From positions 18,554-82,553 of the forward strand of contig DASYXT010000022.1 in assembly GCA_035934555.1 (NCBI GenBank): a stretch of DNA of 64,000 bases. The letters run 5' to 3'. The stretch's first letter is position 1. Each line of letters begins with the position of its first letter. This DNA is from DASYXT01 sp035934555. GTDB lineage: Bacteria; Verrucomicrobiota; Verrucomicrobiia; Limisphaerales; UBA8199. This document shows positions 36,501 through 47,947 of the stretch, piece after piece. The translations under genes were made by a program, and so were the position numbers. The notes beneath the pieces are model-generated. The model was not told the DNA's origin and made no database searches. It worked only from the letters and a program-made list of their open reading frames with translations.

Positions 36501-36752
36501 GCCGAGTTGGCGAGGTACTACCAGGCGGCGTTGCAAGGCGGGGTCCAAATCACCAATATCGGGGTCACCCCCGCGACCCTTGAGTTCACCAGCATCAACG
36601 CCGTTTCCGGCCAGGTCGTCCTGCAATGGCTCGGCGTGGGCACGCTGCAGGAAGCGCCTGCCGTTCTGGGGCCGTGGACAAACTCAACCTCTCAGGGCAA
36701 CCCGACGGTCGCGCCCATTGTCGGCAATCGCTTCTACCGGTTGCATAGATAA
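33558..36752 (+). CDS. exported PQQ-type beta-propeller/Ig/LamG protein
   Basis: 1064 residues. The ATG at 33558 is preferred to the TTG at 33549 because a signal peptide follows directly (FLGLILLSALALRAQ). Residues 30-555 form a propeller-like repeat domain (NVLTYHNDVSRTGQN, VFVATMHDSVYALDADS, GKSGKIYLVDRDAMGHF) akin to quinoprotein or BamB-like propellers. It keeps no obvious cofactor motif. Ig-like (about 560-655) and SbsA-type Ig (about 660-760, VTVAFSQPLDPASAQ) domains follow, then one LamG domain (763-995) close to those of the upstream gene (YTWNNNSSATYNF, PSNQWSMVA), and a C-terminal module ending NRFYRLHR. It lies 122 bases downstream and probably arose by domain shuffling with the upstream gene. 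Function unknown. Confidence 0.82.
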   Translation: MTRCCAVPPEFRRLFLGLILLSALALRAQVNVLTYHNDVSRTGQNTNETVLTPANVNTNSFGKLFAYPLDGQVFAQPLYVSGLNIPGQGTHNVVFVATMHDSVYALDADSNLGANGGVLWQVSLGTSAATPNNDFGNRYGAYHDIRPEVGIIGTPVIDLATSTLYLDAFTHEGTNYVHRIHALSLVDGSERANSPVVVSAAITGAGVDSSGGMLAFDPVANGLQRPALTLAGGVLYVLYSGFADTNPYHGWVLGFDAQSLQQLTNSIFNTTPNSTTAQWGGNAGEGGLWMGGNGLSVDSATNVYLMVANGIFNANTNGTEYSDSFLRLSTTNGLAVADYFTPYDQATLAANDTDLGSGGPVLLPDEAGSAAHPHLIVGSGKSGKIYLVDRDAMGHFNAGGDSQIVQTVSGALGSVFSTPAYFNQRLYYQPVGDHLKMLTISNATVSAAVISQSAGTIGFPGATPSISANGTNNAIVWVLDNSASSSGSPIGPAVLHAYDAYNLTRELYNSGQAGARDAAAWAVKHAVPTIANGKVYVGGALALSVYGAFNFSNTFITITAPPTNTLAVQAATATLAVGAVAGYVGGFTNGPAPPVLSYQWQRAPAGSAGFTNIPGAIANTYVTPLLSPGDNGAQFRVVLATTGAAATSAVASVTILSNTVPPLPVRVVAVNQAATAVTVAFSQPLDPASAQTLGNYVFAPGNLVPTGATLDATGTNLTLSTSVALPQNTTVTLNIANVRNLAGTSVPGGTSISFSFVVAGIGAYASTVLGDQPLGYWRLNEASGPTAVDATGNNNGAYASAATPGVPGPRPPTFLGFESGNTAVETYISTLNSYVSVPFGSLSTNTVTFVSWLYPIGLQESWAGLLMTRGGGTSGGMGYNAQQMLVYTWNNNSSATYNFNSGLVIPSNQWSMVAMVIYPSEAILYLGTNGVLRSATNTLAHTSDVFGNNWQIGHDNNGGDASRTFNGMIDEVAVFAQSVAPAELARYYQAALQGGVQITNIGVTPATLEFTSINAVSGQVVLQWLGVGTLQEAPAVLGPWTNSTSQGNPTVAPIVGNRFYRLHR

Positions 36753-36861
36753 CCGAAGCCGCAGACGGGAAGAACCCGCCCTGAATCATCTTTGGCCGCA
36801 AAAGTGGCTTGAAACGGACAGGGTTTCGGTGCATTGGTGGTTCGCCCCAACAAGCTGAACT

Positions 36862-37977
36862 ATGAGCCAAATCCGATTACTCGTCGGCACGCGCAAAGGC
36901 GCTTTTGTCCTAACCTCCGACGGCGCGCGTCGCCAGTGGCAGATCAGTGGCCCCCACTTTGCCGGGTGGGAGATGTACCATGTGAAGGGCTCGCCGGCAG
37001 ACTCGAACCGCCTCTACGCCTCCCAGACCAGCGGCTGGTTTGGACAGAAAATCCAACGGTCCAATGACGGCGGCCAGACCTGGGAGCCGGTCGGCGACAA
37101 ATTTGTCTATGATGGCACGCCGGGCACGCATCAGTGGTATGACGGGACGCAGCATCCGTGGGAATTCAAACGGGTTTGGCACCTGGAGCCCTCGCTAACC
37201 GACCCTGATACCGTCTATGCCGGGGCGGAGGACGCGGCGTTATTTCGCAGCCGCGATGGTGGCCAGACCTGGCAGGAGTTTCCCGGCTTGCGCGCCGCCA
37301 AAGGCAACCTCTGGCAACCGGGCGCCGGCGGCATGGGCCTGCACACGATCCTGCTCGACCCCTCCAACCCGCAGCGAATGTTCGTCGCCATCTCCGCTGC
37401 CGGCACATTCCGCACCGATGACGGCGGCACGACGTGGCGACCGATCAACCGCGGCCTCAAATCCATGTTCGAATTGCCCGACCCGGATGCGGAGGTGGGC
37501 CATTGTGTGCACCGCATCGCGATGCACCCGTCGCGGCCCGGTGTGCTGTTCATGCAGAAACATTGGGACGTGATGCGCACGGACAACGCCGGTGATTCCT
37601 GGACTGAAGTCAGCGGCAACCTGCCGACCGATTTCGGATTCCCCATCGAAGTGCATGCCCATGAGCCGGAAACCATTTACGTCGTGCCCATTAAGAGCGA
37701 CTCGGAGCATTTTCCGCCGGAAGGCAAGCTGCGCGTATATCGCAGCCGCAGCGGGGGTAACGAGTGGGAGCCGCTGACGCATGGCCTGCCCCAGCGCGAT
37801 TGTTATGTCAACGTGCTGCGCGATGCGATGTCGTCCGACTCCCTCGAGCCGGCGGGCATCTATTTCGGCACCACCGGCGGACAGGTATATGGCTCGGCCG
37901 ATGCCGGCGATACGTGGACCCCGCTGGTGCGCGACTTGCCCGCGGTGCTCTCGGTCGAAGCCCAGACCTTGCCATGA
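36862..37977 (+). CDS. BNR/Asp-box beta-propeller protein (sialidase-like fold)
   Basis: 371 residues without a signal peptide, so probably cytoplasmic. Asp-box repeats are visible: SNDGGQTW (about 70), SRDGGQTW (about 128), TDDGGTTW (about 182), TDNAGDSW (about 239), SADAGDTW (about 345). These mark a six- or seven-bladed propeller of the sialidase/VPS10 type. The catalytic Arg triad and Tyr of true sialidases are not evident, so I would not call it a sialidase. It overlaps the MoaD/ThiS-like gene by 4 bases (ATGA). That pairing recurs in many bacteria, as I recall, and suggests a joint role. Confidence 0.8.
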   Translation: MSQIRLLVGTRKGAFVLTSDGARRQWQISGPHFAGWEMYHVKGSPADSNRLYASQTSGWFGQKIQRSNDGGQTWEPVGDKFVYDGTPGTHQWYDGTQHPWEFKRVWHLEPSLTDPDTVYAGAEDAALFRSRDGGQTWQEFPGLRAAKGNLWQPGAGGMGLHTILLDPSNPQRMFVAISAAGTFRTDDGGTTWRPINRGLKSMFELPDPDAEVGHCVHRIAMHPSRPGVLFMQKHWDVMRTDNAGDSWTEVSGNLPTDFGFPIEVHAHEPETIYVVPIKSDSEHFPPEGKLRVYRSRSGGNEWEPLTHGLPQRDCYVNVLRDAMSSDSLEPAGIYFGTTGGQVYGSADAGDTWTPLVRDLPAVLSVEAQTLP

Positions 37978-38270
37978 TCCGGGTCCATTTGCCGGTGCAT
38001 TTGCGCACCCTGGCAAAAATCCAGGGAGAGGCGCGGCTTGAATTGGCTGGACCGCCGACGCTGGGCAATGTCCTCGATTGCCTCGAGGCCCGCTTCCCGG
38101 TGCTCCGCGGCAGCATTCGGGATCATGTCACGCTGCGTCGGCGGCCCTTCGTGCGCTTCTTCGCCTGCGAAGAGGACCTTTCCCACGAAGCGCCTGAGAA
38201 ACTGCTGCCCGAGGCCGTTGCGATGGGCCGCGAGCCCTTGCTGATTATTGGGGCCATGGCGGGAGGGTAG
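37974..38270 (+). CDS. MoaD/ThiS-family ubiquitin-like sulfur-carrier protein
   Basis: 98 residues with the beta-grasp pattern: RVHLPVHLRTLAKI at the N-terminus, TLGNVLDCLEARFP in the middle and a C-terminal GAMAGG ending in the diglycine that is adenylated and thiocarboxylated in this family. Compared with MoaD it has an added segment RFFACEEDLSHEAPEKLLPEAV before the last strand. It overlaps the beta-propeller gene by 4 bases. Canonical MoaE, ThiG or cysteine synthase partners are not nearby. A MoeB-rhodanese that could activate it lies at 55609-56751. Its role in molybdopterin, thiamine or another pathway is not shown. Confidence 0.82.
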   Translation: MIRVHLPVHLRTLAKIQGEARLELAGPPTLGNVLDCLEARFPVLRGSIRDHVTLRRRPFVRFFACEEDLSHEAPEKLLPEAVAMGREPLLIIGAMAGG

Positions 38271-38533
38271 GAATTCTCAATTTGCAGTTTGCCTCATAAG
38301 GGGTGGGGAGGGTCGGAACTCGTCATTGCCTTCCCGCATTTTTTCGATTTTTCATATTCGCGCTTGCGTTTTCGCCATCCTCATGCACTGTACCTCTGTC
38401 TGATAGAGAGCTTCTTGCTTCCAGTACATGGTAAATCCTCAGGTGAACCTTAGTTCGGTGATGATTTGAAACCCGGCTTTCGGGAACAGTTTGGAGTCAA
38501 CAGGGAACTGCTAAGGACATTGACATACATCAC
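38271..38533. other. leader/promoter region of the RRM gene
   Basis: 263 bases without a reading frame worth calling. It is unusually AT-rich for the window, has a small hairpin at about 38470-38484, and AAGGA 16 bases before the ATG. A long untranslated leader as in cold-shock genes is possible, but I see no conserved cold-box. Confidence 0.4.
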
Positions 38534-38869
38534 ATGAACACAAAGTTATTCGTTGGGAATCTTTCGTTTAACATCACGGAAAATGAATTGCAGGATGCGT
38601 TTGCCGCCCACGGCACCGTTCTGGAGGCTAACCTCATGATGGACCGCGCCAGCGGCCGTCCCCGCGGTTTCGGCTTCGTCACCATGGGCTCCCCCGAGGA
38701 GGCTCAGAAGGCCATTGACGCCCTGAATGGCGCCAAGTTGGGCGACCGCAATATCACCGTCAACGAGGCGCGCCCGAAAGAAGCTCGCACCGGCGGTGGT
38801 GGCGGCTACGGTGGCGGAGGCGAGCGTCGCGCTTACAGCGGCGGCGGCGGTGGCGGCCGGCGCTACTAA
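38534..38869 (+). CDS. single-RRM glycine-rich RNA-binding protein
   Basis: 111 residues. An RRM domain (residues 1-80) has RNP2 LFVGNL (about 4-9) and RNP1 RGFGFVTM (about 43-50). A glycine/arginine tail (GGGGYGGGGERRAYSGGGGGG, in repeats) follows. This is the small bacterial RRM family often induced by cold and thought to act as an RNA chaperone. The 263-base upstream region is long and T-rich, with a short hairpin (ACCCGGCTTTCGGG), and may hold a regulated leader. There is no close Shine-Dalgarno. A strong terminator follows. Confidence 0.92.
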   Translation: MNTKLFVGNLSFNITENELQDAFAAHGTVLEANLMMDRASGRPRGFGFVTMGSPEEAQKAIDALNGAKLGDRNITVNEARPKEARTGGGGGYGGGGERRAYSGGGGGGRRY

Positions 38870-38890
38870 ACAGTTTTTCGGTCGAAACAG

Positions 38891-38927
38891 GCCGCCCTGC
38901 TAGCATGTGGGGGCGGCTTTCTTTCTT
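38891..38927 (+). terminator. rho-independent terminator of the RRM gene
   Basis: GCCGCCC (38891-38897), a loop of about 13 bases and GGGCGGC (38911-38917) form a strong stem followed by TTTCTTTCTT. It ends where the convergent P450 gene stops, so it may serve both directions only weakly for the latter. Confidence 0.8.
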
Positions 38928-40182
38928 AAGGAACTGATTCTTCGAACGCATCGGGCCTCGGCCCATGGGTGCCCCGTCTCGCCGTTCCCAGGCGAAGCTG
39001 GAGGTTTGTCGGACCATGAACATGTAACGCACGACGCGGCTGCCACGGCTCGCTGCTGGCCAGTTCAAACTCGGGCGCGAGACGAAGGAAATCTCCGAGG
39101 GCAATCCGCGCCTCCATCCGCGCGAGCGCTGCGCCCAAACAAGAATGAATGCCGTGTCCGAACGCAATATGCGGATTGGGGTTTCGTCGAATGTCGAACC
39201 GATTCGGCTCAGTGAAATAATGGGGATCGCGGTTGGCCGAGCCGATCATTAACAGCACCAGCTTCCCGGCGGGGATAACTTGCCCATGCATTTCTACGTC
39301 GTATCGGGGCGTCCGCATCACCCACTGCAAGGGTGAACGATACCGCAACACTTCCTCGATCGCAGAGGGAAGCAGCTCCGGGATGCTGCGAACCAGAGCA
39401 AGTTGATCCGGATGCTCGAGGAAACAAAGAACCGCGTTGTTTATGAGGTTGGTGGTCGTTTCCTGCCCGCCAACCACGAGGAGTTGAAAGAATCCAAGAA
39501 TCTCGTCTTGCGACAGTCTTTCACCGTCCAGTTCAGCGTGGATCAGTCGGGTGAGCAGGTCGTCTTCCGGTTCGCCCCGTCTTTGCGCAATCATCGCGGC
39601 AAGGTATTCGTTCATCTCGGCGGTAACCTCCTTAAACTCGCGGCCGGCCAGCGCCGCCTCCTCGCCGCCCGACCGTGCGTAGCTGAGCTTCAGGATGGTG
39701 TCGCTCCACCGTTTGAAGCGCGCCCAGTCAGCCGTCGGAATCCCGATCATCCTGGAAATTACTTTCATTGGCAGTGGGACCGATAGCTCCGCAGCAAGAT
39801 CAAATTCGGTTTGCCGCAGCGCTGGTTCCAGGAGTTGGCGAGAGAGTTCGCCAATATGGGATTCAATCGCAGCGATGCTTTTTGGGGTGAAAGCCCGGGA
39901 AATCAGACCGCGCAATTTCGAGTGCGCGGGGGGATCGAAGAAGATGAACCAGTTCCGCGGCGCGGGCACGCGCGAGCTGAACCGTTCCTGGTCATTGAGA
40001 GCGCGCTTGACGGTGTCGTAATCGAATAGCAACCAGCCATCAAACGGCGCCGGTACATAAAGCAACGGCGATAGGTTACGCATCCGCTCATACATGGGGT
40101 ATGGATTCCGCCGCACCTCATCCGAGAATAGATCAACCATAAGAGAGTTAGGGCTCGCCCGGAGGTGGTCGGTGGTTCGCAT
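38926..40182 (-). CDS. cytochrome P450
   Basis: 418 residues, a typical soluble bacterial P450. It has the I-helix oxygen-activation region GGQETTTNLI (about 245), the K-helix ExxR in EEVLRYRSP (about 282), and the heme loop FGHGIHSCLGAALARME with the Cys ligand at about 345. It catalyses monooxygenation using electrons from ferredoxin or another donor. No redox partner gene is adjacent. The start is either 40182 or the ATG at 40140 (MVDLFSDEVRRNPYPMY), the latter agreeing with the common family start. The substrate cannot be guessed. It is monocistronic, and the neighbour AI-2E gene is divergent. Confidence 0.92.
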   Translation of the reverse strand: MRTTDHLRASPNSLMVDLFSDEVRRNPYPMYERMRNLSPLLYVPAPFDGWLLFDYDTVKRALNDQERFSSRVPAPRNWFIFFDPPAHSKLRGLISRAFTPKSIAAIESHIGELSRQLLEPALRQTEFDLAAELSVPLPMKVISRMIGIPTADWARFKRWSDTILKLSYARSGGEEAALAGREFKEVTAEMNEYLAAMIAQRRGEPEDDLLTRLIHAELDGERLSQDEILGFFQLLVVGGQETTTNLINNAVLCFLEHPDQLALVRSIPELLPSAIEEVLRYRSPLQWVMRTPRYDVEMHGQVIPAGKLVLLMIGSANRDPHYFTEPNRFDIRRNPNPHIAFGHGIHSCLGAALARMEARIALGDFLRLAPEFELASSEPWQPRRALHVHGPTNLQLRLGTARRGTHGPRPDAFEESVP

Positions 40183-40277
40183 ACCTGGCTACCCCGGTAG
40201 GTGTAGAAAGGCAAGTTTTTTCCGGATCTCGCGGTTGTGTTTTGTCCAACTTGAGCGACGTTTAGAGCCAAACGAGG

Positions 40278-41369
40278 GTGCATGCAAGCAGGGGACACAA
40301 GGATGTGAGGTCTGATCCGCCTGAGCCAATTACTTCTCAACCCGGTGGACGTGAGTTCGTACAGCGTACCTGGGTGGTGGTGTTGATCGTGGCGGCGATG
40401 GCTGGGGCTGTGTTGCTGCTATGGTTGGCCGACACGGTGGCTTTGCTTTTCCTGGCCGCGGTGCTACTGAGCCTGTTCCTGGGAGGGCTGTCGGAATGGG
40501 TCCAAAGGCGAACGGGGTTGGGCCGTGGGTGGTGCCTGGCCATTGTGATGGTGGGGTTGCTCCTCATAGCAGGCCTGGTGGGGTGGTTGCTGGCGGCGCC
40601 GATAGCCCATGAAGTCGATCAGTTGCAGCAGCAATTGCCACGCGCGGTCGCGCAACTGGAAACACAACTCCAGCAGTACTCCTGGGGCCGAACCTTGGTT
40701 AACGAGTTGCGGCAACCCTCTGGTTTGGTGTCGCAAGCAGGGGGGATGCTCAGCAAAGTCGGCAGCGTATTTTCCATCACGATTGAAAGTTTGTTATATG
40801 CCTGGGTAGTGCTGTTTTGCGGCGTTTATCTGGCGGTTGAGCCGGAGTTCTACGTTGATGGGTTCCTGCGGCTGGTGCCGGTCTCCAAGCGGCCGCGCGC
40901 GCGGGTCGTCCTGCGAGAGATTGGCACTGAACTGAGGCACTGGATTTTTGGGCAGGTCATCTCGATGACGATCATCGGAGTGCTGACGTGGGTTGGGCTG
41001 CATGTTCTGGGTGTGCCGCTGGCGGCCGCTCTGGGCGTGCTGGCGGGCATTTTGGATTTTGTGCCCGTAGTGGGGCCGTGGGTTGCGGGAATCATTTCCG
41101 CTTTGCTGGCCCTGCTGCGCAGCCCGATGCATGCGGTCTATGTCGCGTGTTTGTTCGTCGGACTGCACCTGTTCGAAGGCCATGTGCTGGTGCCGCTGGT
41201 GCAAAAGCGCGCGACACGGCTGCCGCCAGTGCTGACGATCATCGCCATGGTCCTGTTCGCGTTGTTGTTCGGCTTTCTCGGGTTGTTCCTCGCCACTCCC
41301 CTGCTAGCCTTAGTGCTGGCCAGCACAAAGGCGTTGTACGTCGAGGACGTGGTTGAAAAAGAGGGTTGA
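40278..41369 (+). CDS. AI-2E/PerM-family membrane transporter
   Basis: 363 residues with seven to eight membrane helices: two at the N-terminus (about 30-85), one near 105, a soluble coiled region rich in Gln (LQQQLPRAVAQLETQLQQ, about 115), then five at the C-terminus. Family marks are ILDFVPVVGPWVAGI (about 258) and LVPLVQKRATRLPPVL (about 305). PerM/YdiK family proteins are linked to autoinducer-2 export or sodium/proton exchange, with weak evidence in general. The first 25 residues are polar, and a GTG at 40308 is an alternative start. Confidence 0.85.
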   Translation: MHASRGHKDVRSDPPEPITSQPGGREFVQRTWVVVLIVAAMAGAVLLLWLADTVALLFLAAVLLSLFLGGLSEWVQRRTGLGRGWCLAIVMVGLLLIAGLVGWLLAAPIAHEVDQLQQQLPRAVAQLETQLQQYSWGRTLVNELRQPSGLVSQAGGMLSKVGSVFSITIESLLYAWVVLFCGVYLAVEPEFYVDGFLRLVPVSKRPRARVVLREIGTELRHWIFGQVISMTIIGVLTWVGLHVLGVPLAAALGVLAGILDFVPVVGPWVAGIISALLALLRSPMHAVYVACLFVGLHLFEGHVLVPLVQKRATRLPPVLTIIAMVLFALLFGFLGLFLATPLLALVLASTKALYVEDVVEKEG

Positions 41370-41415
41370 GGCAGCTCCGGGCTGATACCGCTCGGTGCTC
41401 CACAAGGGAGCGACA

Positions 41416-42165
41416 TCACCGACTGGGGATAGCGATGGCCTCCCCCACACGCATCCGGCGCGCATCGAGCCGTGGGTTGGCGGCCATGAGCGCCTCGAGC
41501 TTTACTCCGTAATGGCGCGCGATGAGCATCGGGGTCTCTCCCGCTATGACGGTGTGTGTGCGGCGGGCAGCCAGTGCCGGGGCGGCGTTGTTGGTGGTGC
41601 GCCGCGGCTCCTCCGCCACGACAGCCGCCGGCAGCGTAGTGTCGCGTGGTGCGGGGGCAGCGGGCGATTTTACCGGCGCCAAAAGGGCGGCCAATTCACT
41701 CTTCAAGCGGGCGTTATCCTCTTTGAGCCTTGTGTTTTCCTGCTCGAGGGCATTGTAGTCGTGCTGCTGCTTTTGGCTGATGGCCCCCAGGAAGACGGAT
41801 TTGGCCAACTCCTGCTTGCAGTTGAGAATGCGCTGCCGAATGATCTCAGCATTGTCCGCCCTTGGCCGGAGCTTGAGATATTTCTGAAAATGATAAATGG
41901 CTTCCGCCGGATCTGATATTTCGGTCTCGAAGAGCCAGCCCAACTCCAGGTGAGCTGCGGCTGACTGCGGGTTCACCACGAGCGCTTTTTCGAACGACTC
42001 GACTGCCCCAGTGTAATCCAGGCTGCTGACCCGGGCTTTACCGGCGAGGTAATGCGCCTCACGCTCCTCATCGGAGGGGTTTTGCGCGGCGGGGCCGCAG
42101 CCGGCTACCAGCAACGATAGCCAGACCAACACCGCCCAATGCAAAAGACTCACCCGGCATTTCAT
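41416..42165 (-). CDS. TPR/coiled-coil/LysM lipoprotein
   Basis: 249 residues from the ATG at 42165. The signal peptide ends in the lipobox LVAGC (Cys about 22). A pair of TPR-like motifs follows (SLDYTGAVESFEKALVVNPQSAAAHLELG, in two halves, about 45-75; EAIYHFQKYLKLRP), then a coiled-coil (LEQENTRLKEDNARLKSEL, about 140). The C-terminal LysM domain (RTHTVIAGETPMLIARHYGVKLEALMAANP, in parts, about 200-248) would bind peptidoglycan. It is probably an outer-membrane or periplasmic lipoprotein connecting to the cell wall. It lies downstream of the next membrane protein gene in the same direction. Confidence 0.85.
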   Translation of the reverse strand: MKCRVSLLHWAVLVWLSLLVAGCGPAAQNPSDEEREAHYLAGKARVSSLDYTGAVESFEKALVVNPQSAAAHLELGWLFETEISDPAEAIYHFQKYLKLRPRADNAEIIRQRILNCKQELAKSVFLGAISQKQQHDYNALEQENTRLKEDNARLKSELAALLAPVKSPAAPAPRDTTLPAAVVAEEPRRTTNNAAPALAARRTHTVIAGETPMLIARHYGVKLEALMAANPRLDARRMRVGEAIAIPSR

Positions 42166-42215
42166 TATGGCGACATTAAGCAAACACTGACAGGGATTCA
42201 ACCCCCCGCGTCACT

Positions 42216-43031
42216 TCACTTCGTTTGCGGCTCCCGGAACGGGTTGGTCTTGTGGTTTTCGGCGTCCGGCGAGCGTAGCAGGAAGAACGGGCTGATGGCC
42301 AGATAAAGACAGCCGATGACCAGGTGCAGCACCCAAGCCAGCAGGAGCCCGACTGGGTCCAGCGCGCCCAAACCATACAAAACGATTGCTCCACTAAAGA
42401 ACAGCGCTCCCGGAACCAAGCCCGCTCCGGCCAGACGCCAACTGCCCCGCCACGTGAGTTGGCGATTGGCAAAAAAACCTATCAACCACACCGGCCCGCT
42501 GAAGACGGTCGCCAGCACGCCCCAGCTCAGCAATAAACTGGCCAGGGTCACCAAAAAAATCAGGGCCAGCAGTGCCGGCGCCCACGCGCCCCACCAAGGC
42601 TGCAAGTCAGGACGCGCAAAGGTAATAATATAGCCAGGCGGATACCGCCATTGGAGATAGCCGAGCAAGGAAAAGATTTCAACATCGTGCTCTCCAAATT
42701 CGATTTGCACGTGCGCGGGCGAGCGGACTTTGCCTCCGTGCAGCAAATCCACGGTCAGTGCCAGGCAGCGTGCCTCGGCCAGGACGGTCGGGGACTCTTT
42801 TCGCCAAGTGAGATGTCCGCCGCGAATCTGTCCCTGCTCGGGTAATTGCAGTATCGCGGCACTAATCGTCGGCCACCACGTGTGCCCCAGACACCACGTC
42901 GCCGTCCCCGCCGCCCAGAGCCCCACCACCAACTGCACCAGCAGCACCCGCCCTAGCGATGCCGCCGCGAATGCCGCCACTCCGCGTGGAGTGAACGGCT
43001 CCCAAGCCATTTGACGCACCGATGCGGCCAT
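42216..43031 (-). CDS. polytopic membrane protein of unknown function
   Basis: 271 residues from the ATG at 43031. The frame is open to 43193, but the extra 54 residues are basic and unlike a membrane protein start. Five to six hydrophobic segments are visible, with one near residue 30, a soluble loop between about 60 and 120, and four in the C-terminal half (about 135-250). The pattern resembles YIP1/DUF1189-like proteins, though I cannot confirm membership. It precedes the LysM lipoprotein by 50 bases, so the two may form an operon. The tail SPDAENHKTNPFREPQTK is polar. Confidence 0.65.
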   Translation of the reverse strand: MAASVRQMAWEPFTPRGVAAFAAASLGRVLLVQLVVGLWAAGTATWCLGHTWWPTISAAILQLPEQGQIRGGHLTWRKESPTVLAEARCLALTVDLLHGGKVRSPAHVQIEFGEHDVEIFSLLGYLQWRYPPGYIITFARPDLQPWWGAWAPALLALIFLVTLASLLLSWGVLATVFSGPVWLIGFFANRQLTWRGSWRLAGAGLVPGALFFSGAIVLYGLGALDPVGLLLAWVLHLVIGCLYLAISPFFLLRSPDAENHKTNPFREPQTK

Positions 43032-43273
43032 CCACCTAAGGCTTAACAGGAATTCGCGCGGAGAACAGGTCGAAGTTTCGTGAAGCGGGTCAGCACGCAG
43101 CGTGCACCGTAGCGCCAGGAGCAATTGCCGCCGATACCGGCTCTGACCGCTCCAGCCTCCTTCCCCCGCTCCACCAAAAATATCCAAAAACAAGTATTGC
43201 TTCCGGTCCGCCCTTGAGTAAACACTATTTAAATTTTAGTTTGATCCCAGTGGGAGATAGCAAGCTCCTGATA

Positions 43274-47911
<4,638 letters not shown>

Positions 47912-47947
47912 AAACGCGGAGACACTGCGAAGACAAACCGCAAAATT

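Noticed and set aside
36862..37977. Calling the BNR propeller a true sialidase
   Set aside because: Asp boxes are clear, but the catalytic Arg triad and Tyr/Glu pair could not be found and there is no signal peptide.
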